This document shows positions 25,472 to 33,907 of a DNA stretch of 51,124 nucleotides, one piece after another. This DNA is from an uncultured Helicobacteraceae bacterium (lineage in GTDB: Bacteria > Campylobacterota > Campylobacteria > Campylobacterales > Sulfurimonadaceae): the NCBI GenBank assembly GCA_947311765.1, contig CAMZLS010000007.1, positions 1 through 51,124 of the forward strand, in the 5' to 3' direction. Positions within the stretch are counted from its first letter, which is position 1, and each line of letters opens with the position of its first letter. Under the pieces are notes generated by a model. That model did no database searches and had not been told where the DNA came from. It saw only the letters and a program-made list of their open reading frames with translations. A program made the position numbers and the translations under genes.

Positions 25472-26243
25472 TTGGCGTAACAACTTTTACTCGTATCCAT
25501 TTTTGTATCATGCGATTGAGCGTACCATCTTTGCGCCATCTCTCTAAAATAGTATTTACTTTATCTCTAAGTGCAACATTTTTTGGTGCAAAAGCCCAGG
25601 CTAAACGCTCCTCAGTATAAGGCACATACCAACCCATAATTCCATCGAGCGAGAGCTCAGCAGTATAGTACCAGATAGAGGGTGCATCATGAAAGAAATA
25701 ATCTATTTTTTTATCTAAAACTGCTACGATACCTTGCTTCACTGTGGTAAATCCTTTATGCTCAGCATTGTAAAAATTATCTTTTACAAAAGCTTCCCCT
25801 GTTGTTGAGTAGATATATCCTATACGCTTGTTGCGTCCATGAGATTCAATAGAAGGTGCACTATCACCTACACGCATCACTGCCATCTGTGAAATACTCA
25901 TATATGGATCTGAAAAAAGTGTATATTCGCTACGTTTTTGTGTAATACTTACCCCTGCCATAACAATATCTACAGTATCTGTTTTAAGGGCTATAGCTAA
26001 CTGCTCCCAAGGTAAAACTTTGATGCGAAGCTTTCGATGTAACTCTTCTGAAAGTGCCTGAGCAAAATCAGCCTCAAGCCCTGTTGCTTTGTCAGCATTT
26101 TTAAACGCTATTGGAGCATAGTTTATACTCATTCCAACAACAAGTTCTTTTTGCACTTTGGGAGTGGCTCCACTGTTTGGTGTACATCCCATAAGGAGAA
26201 AAACGCTCAAAAGAAGCGCAAAGGATATAATTTTTCTTAACAT
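25443..26243 (-). CDS. Solute-binding lipoprotein of the amino-acid (SBP_bac_3) family
   Basis: A periplasmic binding protein of about 266 residues with a lipobox (LLMGC) after a short signal peptide. It shows SBP_bac_3 features: GMSINYAPIAFK, ATGLEADFAQAL, DIVMAGVSITQKRSEYTLFSDPY and a C-terminal LERWRKDGTLNRMI. It likely binds an amino acid or similar small polar ligand. ATG 26243 is chosen because AAAAGG lies seven bases upstream; earlier ATGs at 26276 and 26267 overlap a TATAAT promoter element and lack such a site. No permease genes are adjacent. Confidence 0.85.
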   Translation of the reverse strand: MLRKIISFALLLSVFLLMGCTPNSGATPKVQKELVVGMSINYAPIAFKNADKATGLEADFAQALSEELHRKLRIKVLPWEQLAIALKTDTVDIVMAGVSITQKRSEYTLFSDPYMSISQMAVMRVGDSAPSIESHGRNKRIGYIYSTTGEAFVKDNFYNAEHKGFTTVKQGIVAVLDKKIDYFFHDAPSIWYYTAELSLDGIMGWYVPYTEERLAWAFAPKNVALRDKVNTILERWRKDGTLNRMIQKWIRVKVVTPNGQKSISFE

Positions 26244-26313
26244 TACAAACCTTTTATTTTTTGTCATTATAGCCAAGGTATAATTAGATTATTAAAGCAT
26301 AGGAAGTATATTG

Positions 26314-28077
26314 ATGAAAATAAGCTGGAAAACACTTTTTGAAGATGCAAAACCCTTTAAAAATAGAATTATAACAGGACAGATAATCGCACTTTTTGCG
26401 GTTTTAGTGAGTCTACCAATACCATTACTTTTTCCTGTCTTGATTGATGAGGTGCTTTTGCATAAACCTGCGTGGCTTATTGAGACAATAAATCTCTTTT
26501 ATCAGCCTAAGGAAGCCTACTTTTATATTGTAGTTGTTTTTCTCACAACGCTTTTTTTACGAGTAAGTTTTTTTATACTCAATGTCTTACAAATTCGACT
26601 CTTTACAAAGGTTTCAAAAGCTCTCGTTTTTAAGTTACGAGAACGCTTACTGCATCATTTGGAAAAAGTCTCTGTTGCAGAGTACGAAGCGCTTGGTGGA
26701 GGAGGAGTAAGTTCTAAACTTGTCACAGATATCAATACTATAGATGATTTTATTGGTCTAAGTATTGGAAAGTTTCTGATTTCTAGTTTTTCACTTCTTG
26801 GGGTGAGTGTGGTTTTATTGTTGATAAATTGGCAATTGGCAATTATTTTACTAATTCTAAATCCCACAGTAATGACAATAACAACACTTTTAGGAAGAAA
26901 AATCCGAAAACTGAAGAAAAAAGAAAATCTCAACATAGAGATTTTTCAAGACACCTTGAGTGAAACACTTGATCTGTTTATTCAGATACGCACACATAAT
27001 CAAGAAAAACGCTATATCGCAAGCATGATAGATAATGCTCGAAATATCCGTGATGCCTCTTCAAACTTTGCTTGGAAAAGTGAGGCAGCAGGGCAGTTTT
27101 CAGGTGTGATTTTTCTTGCAGGTTTTGAGCTTTTACGCGCTATTGCAATGGTAATGGTCTTTTTCTCACAGCTAAGTATTGGTGAGATGTTTGCGGTTAT
27201 GGGTTATCTATGGTTTATGATTACGCCGCTTCAAGAGTTGCTAGGTATCGTTTTTTCTTATCAAAATGCCAGAAGCGCGCTAGAGCGATTAAATGAGATT
27301 TTAAGCTTACAGCATGAACCGCAATATGAGTCAAAACAGAACCCTTTTAAAGATAGCAATACAAACTCTATATCCTTAAAAAATATCTCTTTTTCTTATG
27401 GAGAGAAAAAAGTTCTTCACGAAATCTCTATGGAGATACCTAAGGGAAAAACTATTGCACTTTTAGGTGAAAGTGGAAGTGGAAAAAGCACTTTAGCCCA
27501 TATTATATTAGGGCTTTACAGCGCTAATGCTGGAGAGATATATATAGATGGTATCTCTGTCAAAGAGATAGGACTAGATGTTTTACGCGATCACATAGCC
27601 CTTGTGCTACAATCTCCTAAAATGTTCAATGACACACTACGCCATAATCTTACCTTAGGACGCGACATAGCCGATGAGAAACTTTATGAAGCCTTACATG
27701 TAGCGCAATTAGGTCTTGTAATCTCTAAGCTTCAAAACGGTCTTGATACTCGTATAGGAAAAGATGGCATTCGTCTTTCAGGTGGAGAGCGTCAGCGTCT
27801 TGCAATAGCGCGCATGTTGGTTTTTAATCCAAATATCATCATCTTAGATGAGTCCACATCAGCACTCGATGTTATTACAGAAAATCATCTTTTCGCCTCA
27901 TTGCGAGATTTTTTAAAGAGTAAAACAATGATTATTATCGCGCACCGCCTCAGCACAATAGAGCACGCTGATTTAGTATATGTCATTGAAAAAGGCTCTA
28001 TTATCGAATCAGGATCTCCTAAAAAACTTTTAGAAGATTCGGGACATTTTAGTAGATTTGTAGCAGCACAAAGTTAA
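26314..28077 (+). CDS. ABC exporter, fused permease and ATPase (MsbA-like half-transporter)
   Basis: The roughly 587-residue half-transporter has an N-terminal membrane domain with about six helices (residues 15-310). The nucleotide-binding domain has Walker A GESGSGKST (about 385-393), the signature LSGGERQR, Walker B IIILDES and the switch region IIAHRLST. It dimerises to export a lipid, peptide or drug; the substrate cannot be told. ATG 26314 has AGGAAG seven bases upstream. It diverges from the solute-binding gene and converges on glgB. Confidence 0.92.
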   Translation: MKISWKTLFEDAKPFKNRIITGQIIALFAVLVSLPIPLLFPVLIDEVLLHKPAWLIETINLFYQPKEAYFYIVVVFLTTLFLRVSFFILNVLQIRLFTKVSKALVFKLRERLLHHLEKVSVAEYEALGGGGVSSKLVTDINTIDDFIGLSIGKFLISSFSLLGVSVVLLLINWQLAIILLILNPTVMTITTLLGRKIRKLKKKENLNIEIFQDTLSETLDLFIQIRTHNQEKRYIASMIDNARNIRDASSNFAWKSEAAGQFSGVIFLAGFELLRAIAMVMVFFSQLSIGEMFAVMGYLWFMITPLQELLGIVFSYQNARSALERLNEILSLQHEPQYESKQNPFKDSNTNSISLKNISFSYGEKKVLHEISMEIPKGKTIALLGESGSGKSTLAHIILGLYSANAGEIYIDGISVKEIGLDVLRDHIALVLQSPKMFNDTLRHNLTLGRDIADEKLYEALHVAQLGLVISKLQNGLDTRIGKDGIRLSGGERQRLAIARMLVFNPNIIILDESTSALDVITENHLFASLRDFLKSKTMIIIAHRLSTIEHADLVYVIEKGSIIESGSPKKLLEDSGHFSRFVAAQS

Positions 28078-28082
28078 AAAAA

Positions 28083-30002
28083 TTAGACTTTCTTAAGATA
28101 AACAACGCCTAGTGGTGGGAGTGTTACATGTAAGGTATTTTTGCGTCCGTGACACTCTTTTGGTACTGTTTTTATAGGTAGGGGATTTATAATATCCCAG
28201 CCTTCAAACTCTGAGTATTGGGAGTTGAAAATCTCTTCATACATGCCTCGCTTGGAAACACCTATGTTGTAGCCTGTATGGGTCTGGTCTGAAAAGTTAC
28301 AGATGATGATGATATCTTTATCTTTTGCATTTCCCTTGCGAATGAAACTGATAACATTTGCCTCATTATCATTTTCATCTATCCACTCAAAACCTTTTGA
28401 TTCTACATCATTTTTATGTAAGGCTCCCTCTTCTTGGTAGAGTTTGTTGAGTGTTTTTATAAGGTTTTGCATCCCTTTATGCTGAGGCTGTTCACAAAGA
28501 TGCCAGTCTAAACTCTGCTCATAGTTCCACTCTGCAAATTGGGCAAATTCTCCTCCCATAAAGAGAAGTTTTTTACCAGGGTGTGCCATCATTAAGCTAA
28601 ACATTGAACGAAGATGTGCAAACTTTTGATTATTGTCTCCTGGCATCTTGTTGATAAGTGAGCCTTTCATATGAACAACCTCATCATGAGAGAGTGGGAG
28701 CGTATAGTTTTCATTATACATGTAAACAAAACTAAAGGTTAATGTATCATGATGATGCTGTTTATATATTGGGTCAAGTTTAAAATACTTCAAGGTATCA
28801 TGCATCCAGCCCATATTCCATTTATAACCAAATCCTAAGCCACCTTTATCGACAGGACGGCTCACCATAGGGAAATTTGTGGACTCTTCAGCAAACATCA
28901 TAATATCGCTAAATTCATCATAAACACTAGAGTTAAGCTGTTTTAAAAACTTAATAGCACCAAGGTTTTCATTGCCTCCGTGTTCATTAGGAAGCCACTC
29001 ACCCTCTTCTCGACCAAAATCAAGATAGAGCATGGAAGCTACCGCATCAACACGGATACCATCAATATGATATTTTTCTAGCCAAAACATTGCAGAGCTA
29101 ATCAAAAATGCTCGTACTTCATTGCGCTCATAATTAAAAATTGCACTTTTCCATTGTGGATGGTAGCCTAAGCGTGGGTCTTTATGCTCGTATAGACAGG
29201 TTCCATCAAAATTCATCAAACCATGCCCATCGGTAACAAAATGAGAAGGTACCCAATCCAAAATTACACCAATATTGTGCTCATGCATAATAGCTACAAA
29301 ATCCATAAAATCTTGCGGTGAACCATAACGCGCTGTCGGAGCGAAATAGCCTGTCACTTGATAGCCCCAAGAACCCTCAAAAGGAAATTCAGTAATAGGA
29401 AGAATCTCTATATGGGTAAAATTCATCTCATTGAGATAGAGTGCTAACTCTTGCGCAGACTCTTTATATGTTAAAAAACGATTGCCCTCCTCTACCTTAC
29501 GCCGCCATGAGCCTAAATGCACCTCATAGATAGAAATTGGGGCTTTATGAGAATTTCTTTTATGGCGTGATTTCATCCAAATTTTATCATTCCACTCATA
29601 ATTTTCAATATCACAGACTCGCGAAGCAGAACTTGGTGCTACCTCAGCATAGAAGGCGAAAGGGTCTGATTTATCAGTGTTTGCATTATCTCCATCACCT
29701 AAGATATGATAGCGATAGGTTACGCCTAGTTGAACATTTTCAACAAAACCTTCCCAAATTCCAGACCCATCTTCACGACACTTCAAGGGGTGTGAATGGA
29801 TATCATAGTTATTAAAATCAGCACGAACAGAGACAGAGTGGGCATTAGGTGCCCAGACTGCAAAGTATGTACCATTTTTTCCATAACGCTCCATCTGATG
29901 TGCTCCAAGGCACTTGTATAACTTTGTGTGTGTTCCCTCTTTAAAGAGGTATATATCTAATTCACTAAAACGGCTTACATCATGAAATATTGGATAAGGC
30001 AT
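28083..30002 (-). CDS. glgB: 1,4-alpha-glucan branching enzyme
   Basis: GlgB makes alpha-1,6 branches in glycogen (family GH13). The 639-residue protein has an N-terminal CBM48-like domain (VWAPNAHSVSVRADFN), the GH13 regions DWVPSHF, DGIRVDAVASMLYLD (nucleophile Asp), FAEEST (acid Glu) and LSHDEVVH, and a C-terminal beta domain. It is the last gene of the minus-strand glycogen run, 11 bases after glgA. A TTACATGTAA copy lies near its 3' end (28124). Its stop lies five bases from the stop of the convergent ABC transporter. Confidence 0.97.
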   Translation of the reverse strand: MPYPIFHDVSRFSELDIYLFKEGTHTKLYKCLGAHQMERYGKNGTYFAVWAPNAHSVSVRADFNNYDIHSHPLKCREDGSGIWEGFVENVQLGVTYRYHILGDGDNANTDKSDPFAFYAEVAPSSASRVCDIENYEWNDKIWMKSRHKRNSHKAPISIYEVHLGSWRRKVEEGNRFLTYKESAQELALYLNEMNFTHIEILPITEFPFEGSWGYQVTGYFAPTARYGSPQDFMDFVAIMHEHNIGVILDWVPSHFVTDGHGLMNFDGTCLYEHKDPRLGYHPQWKSAIFNYERNEVRAFLISSAMFWLEKYHIDGIRVDAVASMLYLDFGREEGEWLPNEHGGNENLGAIKFLKQLNSSVYDEFSDIMMFAEESTNFPMVSRPVDKGGLGFGYKWNMGWMHDTLKYFKLDPIYKQHHHDTLTFSFVYMYNENYTLPLSHDEVVHMKGSLINKMPGDNNQKFAHLRSMFSLMMAHPGKKLLFMGGEFAQFAEWNYEQSLDWHLCEQPQHKGMQNLIKTLNKLYQEEGALHKNDVESKGFEWIDENDNEANVISFIRKGNAKDKDIIIICNFSDQTHTGYNIGVSKRGMYEEIFNSQYSEFEGWDIINPLPIKTVPKECHGRKNTLHVTLPPLGVVYLKKV

Positions 30003-30013
30003 AACAGACTCCT

Positions 30014-31480
30014 TTATGAGTTGTGTTTTTCTATAGCGTATCGATAGACATCTTCATAAGATTTTGCGGCATCATCCCAACCAAAGTGCATTTTCATTGC
30101 ATTTTTTTGTAAGGTTTGAAAAGCTTTTTGATTATTATGATACACACTTACTGCCCACATGACAGTATGATACAATGCCTCATGTGTTGCATCATAAAAC
30201 TTAAATCCATTGCCACTCATCTGCTCTTCATTAAAGTTCTCTATCGTATCATCTAGCCCACCTGTTGCACGAACGATAGGAAGGGTTCCATAACGCAGAG
30301 AGTAGATTTGATTAAGTCCGCACGGCTCAAAGAGTGAAGGCATTAAAAACATATCACTTCCTGCTTCTATCTGGTGAGCAAGTGCATCACTATAACCTAC
30401 ATGTAAGCCAAATTTTCCAGCGTGACGCGAGGCGACTTCGCTAAAATAGTTCTCTGCCCATTTTTCACCTGTTCCTAAGATAATAATCTGCAAATCTTGA
30501 GCTAATAAGCCATCTATAACACCAGAAATCAATCCTATACCTTTTTGCTCTGCAAAACGCCCAACAAAACCTAAAAGAGGAGTATCATCACGCTCTTCAA
30601 GTCCAAAATGCTTCTGCAAAGCACGCTTACATGTAAGCTTTCCATCCATATCACCTAGATCAAACATTTGAGGCAAATATTTGTCAATGGCAGGACTCCA
30701 CTCATCATAATCAACCCCATTTAAGATACCAAATAGTTTTTCTGAGTGTGCTTGTATATGATGCTCTAAACCAAAACCAAATTCTGAGGTTTGAATCTCC
30801 TTTGCGTAACCTGAAGAAACAGTTGTCACAGCATCAGCATGAGCTATACCACCCTTGAGAAGATTAAGCTGGTCGTGACTTTCAAACTCTCGAGTATTAA
30901 AATGATCCCAACCTATCTCCAATACATCCACGCCACCTTTGAAAAAGTTTCCTTGATGTTGTAGGTTGTGAATAGTTAAAATACTCGCCGCATTTGCAAA
31001 ATCATGCACAAAACGGGTACGCATAAGAAGAGGAATCGCTGCTGTGTGCCAATCATTTGCATGGATAATATCGGGTACGAAATTTAGCATTTTACATAAT
31101 TGCAAAGAAGCCTTTGAGAGGAAAATAAAGCGGTTATCATTATCTATATATGATTCACCATGCTCTTCGTAGAGACCCTTACGCCCAAAAAACTGCTCAT
31201 AGTCTATAAAATAGATTGGTACTTCGCTTTCAGGCAAGGTGCTTGTATATACGCCTGCCCACAACTCTCCCATTGGTCCCATAGGTACACCTAAAGTACC
31301 ATCAACATGATTAAGCTTCGTCTTGTCTATCTGATAATATCGAGGCATCACTACAATAATATTGTGCCCTAGCTCTTTAAGTGCCTTAGGAAGCGCTCCT
31401 GAGACATCAGCCAAGCCTCCTGTTTTTGCAAAAGGGACGATTTCTGATGCGACAAATAAAATATTTAGTTTTTTACTCAT
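30014..31480 (-). CDS. glgA: Glycogen synthase, first of two tandem copies (downstream copy)
   Basis: This GT5 glycogen synthase of 488 residues transfers glucose from an NDP-glucose to glycogen. It has the N-terminal KTGGLADVSGALPKAL donor-binding motif, HANDWHTA, and the GT-B C-terminal motif PSLFEPCGLNQ. It overlaps the upstream second glgA by eight bases. The two copies are clearly paralogous but not recent duplicates; whether they differ in donor or primer use cannot be read from sequence. Confidence 0.95.
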   Translation of the reverse strand: MSKKLNILFVASEIVPFAKTGGLADVSGALPKALKELGHNIIVVMPRYYQIDKTKLNHVDGTLGVPMGPMGELWAGVYTSTLPESEVPIYFIDYEQFFGRKGLYEEHGESYIDNDNRFIFLSKASLQLCKMLNFVPDIIHANDWHTAAIPLLMRTRFVHDFANAASILTIHNLQHQGNFFKGGVDVLEIGWDHFNTREFESHDQLNLLKGGIAHADAVTTVSSGYAKEIQTSEFGFGLEHHIQAHSEKLFGILNGVDYDEWSPAIDKYLPQMFDLGDMDGKLTCKRALQKHFGLEERDDTPLLGFVGRFAEQKGIGLISGVIDGLLAQDLQIIILGTGEKWAENYFSEVASRHAGKFGLHVGYSDALAHQIEAGSDMFLMPSLFEPCGLNQIYSLRYGTLPIVRATGGLDDTIENFNEEQMSGNGFKFYDATHEALYHTVMWAVSVYHNNQKAFQTLQKNAMKMHFGWDDAAKSYEDVYRYAIEKHNS

Positions 31481-32852
31481 AAGTATCCTTCATATAGAGT
31501 TTTATATATGACTGAGTACGATTAGCAAAAGAGAAATCACACTGCATATCAAAAGTCATCATAGTATTTTTTTTCTCTCTTGTAAGCCTTAGAGCTCTCT
31601 CTATCGTATCTAAAAAAGCTTTTTTTGTAGGTTTTAAAAATATAAAACCTTGTCCACAACTTTTTTCATCTTCAAAAACAGTATCAAAAAGTCCTCCAAC
31701 ACCATGGACTATAGGAATTGTTCCATAGCGCATAGCTATCATCTGATTCAGTCCACATGGCTCAAAAAGCGAGGGCATTAGTAAAAAATCTCCTCCTGCA
31801 TAGATTCGGTGAGATAAGGCTTCATCATAGCCGTAAAGAAGAGTAAAATTTTCATTTTTTTGAGCTATTTTTTCCAAAGGCTTTCGATAATGGCTGTCAC
31901 CCTCCACTAAGAGTACAAAATTCAAGCGTTTTTCCAAGATTGGTTTGAGACTCTGTAGCAAAAGATCAAAACCTTTTTGCTCCACTAGACGGCTAATCAT
32001 TACAAAAAGAGCTTTTCTCGGATCTTTCAGTTTCAGCTCTTTTAAGAGTGCTTTTTTATTAAGGTATTTAGCATCAATATTTTGAGCGCTATAGTTTGCA
32101 ACAAGCGCTTTATCTGTTTGTGGGTCAAAAAGTGATGTATCGATACCATTTAAGATACCTACAAGTTTTTTACTATGAAAAGATAAAAACCCCTCAAGTC
32201 CACAGCCAAATTTTTCTGTAAGTATCTCTTTTGCATATTGAGGACTTACGGTAGTAAGCATATCACTATATGCAATACCTGCTTTCATAAAATTGATATT
32301 ACCATAAAATTCCAAAGCATCCATCGTAAAATAGTTTGTATCAATACCCAAACGCCCTAACGAGGAGTAATCAAAAATACCCTGATAAGCAAGATTATGA
32401 ATGGTAAAAACAGTTCTTATTTTCAAAGAGCGTTCTTGAATATAGAGTGCTGACAAGGCTGTATGCCAATCATTAAGATGTATGACATCAGCCTTTACAT
32501 GTAAGGCTAATTCTACAATAGCACGAGAAAAAATACCAAACCTTAAATCATCATTTGAGTAGCCATAAGGCTCTTGTGTTGTACTTAACACAGGAGCGTG
32601 AATAAAAAAGGTTTTTACATTTTTATTTTGAACTGAATAAATACTCACAAGATACGATATTCCACCTAAGATAAGTGTAAAATCTAAAGGCTCTTTTGTA
32701 AAAGCAGACTTATCCATAAACCCGTACAGAGGCATCACTGAAACTATATCAATCTTCTCTGAAAGTGCCTGAGGAAGTGCTCCTGCTACATCTGCTAAGC
32801 CTCCTGTTTTTGCAAAGGGAAAAATTTCACTTGATGCAAAAAGAGTTTTCAT
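31473..32852 (-). CDS. glgA: Glycogen synthase, second tandem copy (upstream copy)
   Basis: A second GT5 protein of 459 residues with KTGGLADVAGALPQAL, HLNDWHTA and PSLFEPCGLNQM. All GT5 motifs including the catalytic lysine and the glutamates of the C-terminal motif are present, so it should be active. It is about 30 residues shorter than the neighbouring copy. Its start overlaps the galT-like stop by one base. The tandem pair may divide chain initiation and elongation, as suggested for organisms with two glycogen synthases. Confidence 0.93.
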   Translation of the reverse strand: MKTLFASSEIFPFAKTGGLADVAGALPQALSEKIDIVSVMPLYGFMDKSAFTKEPLDFTLILGGISYLVSIYSVQNKNVKTFFIHAPVLSTTQEPYGYSNDDLRFGIFSRAIVELALHVKADVIHLNDWHTALSALYIQERSLKIRTVFTIHNLAYQGIFDYSSLGRLGIDTNYFTMDALEFYGNINFMKAGIAYSDMLTTVSPQYAKEILTEKFGCGLEGFLSFHSKKLVGILNGIDTSLFDPQTDKALVANYSAQNIDAKYLNKKALLKELKLKDPRKALFVMISRLVEQKGFDLLLQSLKPILEKRLNFVLLVEGDSHYRKPLEKIAQKNENFTLLYGYDEALSHRIYAGGDFLLMPSLFEPCGLNQMIAMRYGTIPIVHGVGGLFDTVFEDEKSCGQGFIFLKPTKKAFLDTIERALRLTREKKNTMMTFDMQCDFSFANRTQSYIKLYMKDTYE

Positions 32853-33907
32853 TAGATCTCTTTAGAGTTCAAAAGAGAGGCGCACTCTTCTGGTGAAACA
32901 GGGTTGATTGCCATGCCTGTTGCTATTTCAAAACCGCCAAGACGATAAATTCTAGGTGTTATGCGAATAGTAAAACGATAATTTTTATGTAGATAATCCA
33001 TATATGGTTCATTTTCAAAATTGCTATTGAGTGGTGGCAGACGGAAGAAAAGGTTATAATCAAACTCACCTAATTGCTGTTTGAGTTTTTGAAAAAGATG
33101 ACGCAATAGCAAGGCAAGCTCGCCTAGCTCATCACGAGAGCACTCTTCTAAACTCTTAATATTACGCCTAGGAGCAATCATCACCTCAAAAGGAAAAGCG
33201 CTTGCAAAGGGACAAAAAGCGACAAAGCTTCCAAGCTCTTCAACAATACGCTCCTTACATGTAAGCTCATTTTCTAAAATATCCTCTACTTTTCCACGAC
33301 CATGACGACGATAATATTGTAGATTTCGTTCTAAAAATGTTAATTCACTTTGAGGCATTATAGGCAAAGCAAGTATCTGTGTATGAGGATGTGCTTGCGT
33401 GGCGCCTGCGCTAGCACCAACATTTTTAAAGATACTAAAATGTACCAAACGATGATCATTTTTCAAATCATCAATTCGGATTATAATACTGCGTAACCAA
33501 TTTTCAATAGATTGGGTATCTAAACCTTCAATACCGCAATCATGGCAAGTTGAATCGATAAGCACCTCGTGAGCGCCTACGCCCGGGATAGATTCAAACA
33601 TTCCATTACGACGAGATTTATCTTCAAGTTCAACTTGAACTGCCTTATACAAATTTGGAACAACGCGTGTTTTCCAGTGAGGGGCATTGGCTTCATTATC
33701 GCGTATAGCAAAAACCTCAGGTGGTGTTAAAGACTCATTGCCTTCACAAAAAGGGCATCTACTCGCAAGAAGAGGCTTATCTATTTTGTTTGTATATTCT
33801 CTAAAATGCGAAGACATACCCTTAGGGTACAAATCAGGACGATGCAGACGCTCTGGAGCAATAATAACATATTGATTATGAAGTCGATCACGTCGTATTT
33901 CAGACAT
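32852..33907 (-). CDS. galT: GalT-family nucleotidylyltransferase (galactose-1-phosphate uridylyltransferase-like)
   Basis: The 351-residue protein belongs to the GalT branch of the HIT superfamily: zinc cysteines CPFC (51-54), GAHEVLID, and the active-site HPHTQ (173-177) that carries the covalent nucleotide. Classical GalT exchanges UMP between UDP-glucose and galactose-1-phosphate. No galK or galE is nearby and the gene sits in a glycogen operon, so it may instead interconvert NDP-glucose and glucose-1-phosphate. GalT-family enzymes with ADP-glucose phosphorylase activity are known in plants. It overlaps the GH57 gene by eight bases. Confidence 0.85.
   Translation of the reverse strand: MSEIRRDRLHNQYVIIAPERLHRPDLYPKGMSSHFREYTNKIDKPLLASRCPFCEGNESLTPPEVFAIRDNEANAPHWKTRVVPNLYKAVQVELEDKSRRNGMFESIPGVGAHEVLIDSTCHDCGIEGLDTQSIENWLRSIIIRIDDLKNDHRLVHFSIFKNVGASAGATQAHPHTQILALPIMPQSELTFLERNLQYYRRHGRGKVEDILENELTCKERIVEELGSFVAFCPFASAFPFEVMIAPRRNIKSLEECSRDELGELALLLRHLFQKLKQQLGEFDYNLFFRLPPLNSNFENEPYMDYLHKNYRFTIRITPRIYRLGGFEIATGMAINPVSPEECASLLNSKEI

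Noticed and set aside
28078-28100. AAAGT/ACTTT inverted repeat between the ABC transporter and glgB stops as a bidirectional terminator
   Set aside because: The stem is only five AT-rich pairs, too weak to call.
30014-32852. Tandem glgA genes as one frameshifted gene
   Set aside because: Each has its own complete N-terminal KTGGLAD motif and C-terminal GT-B motif, so they are two full genes.
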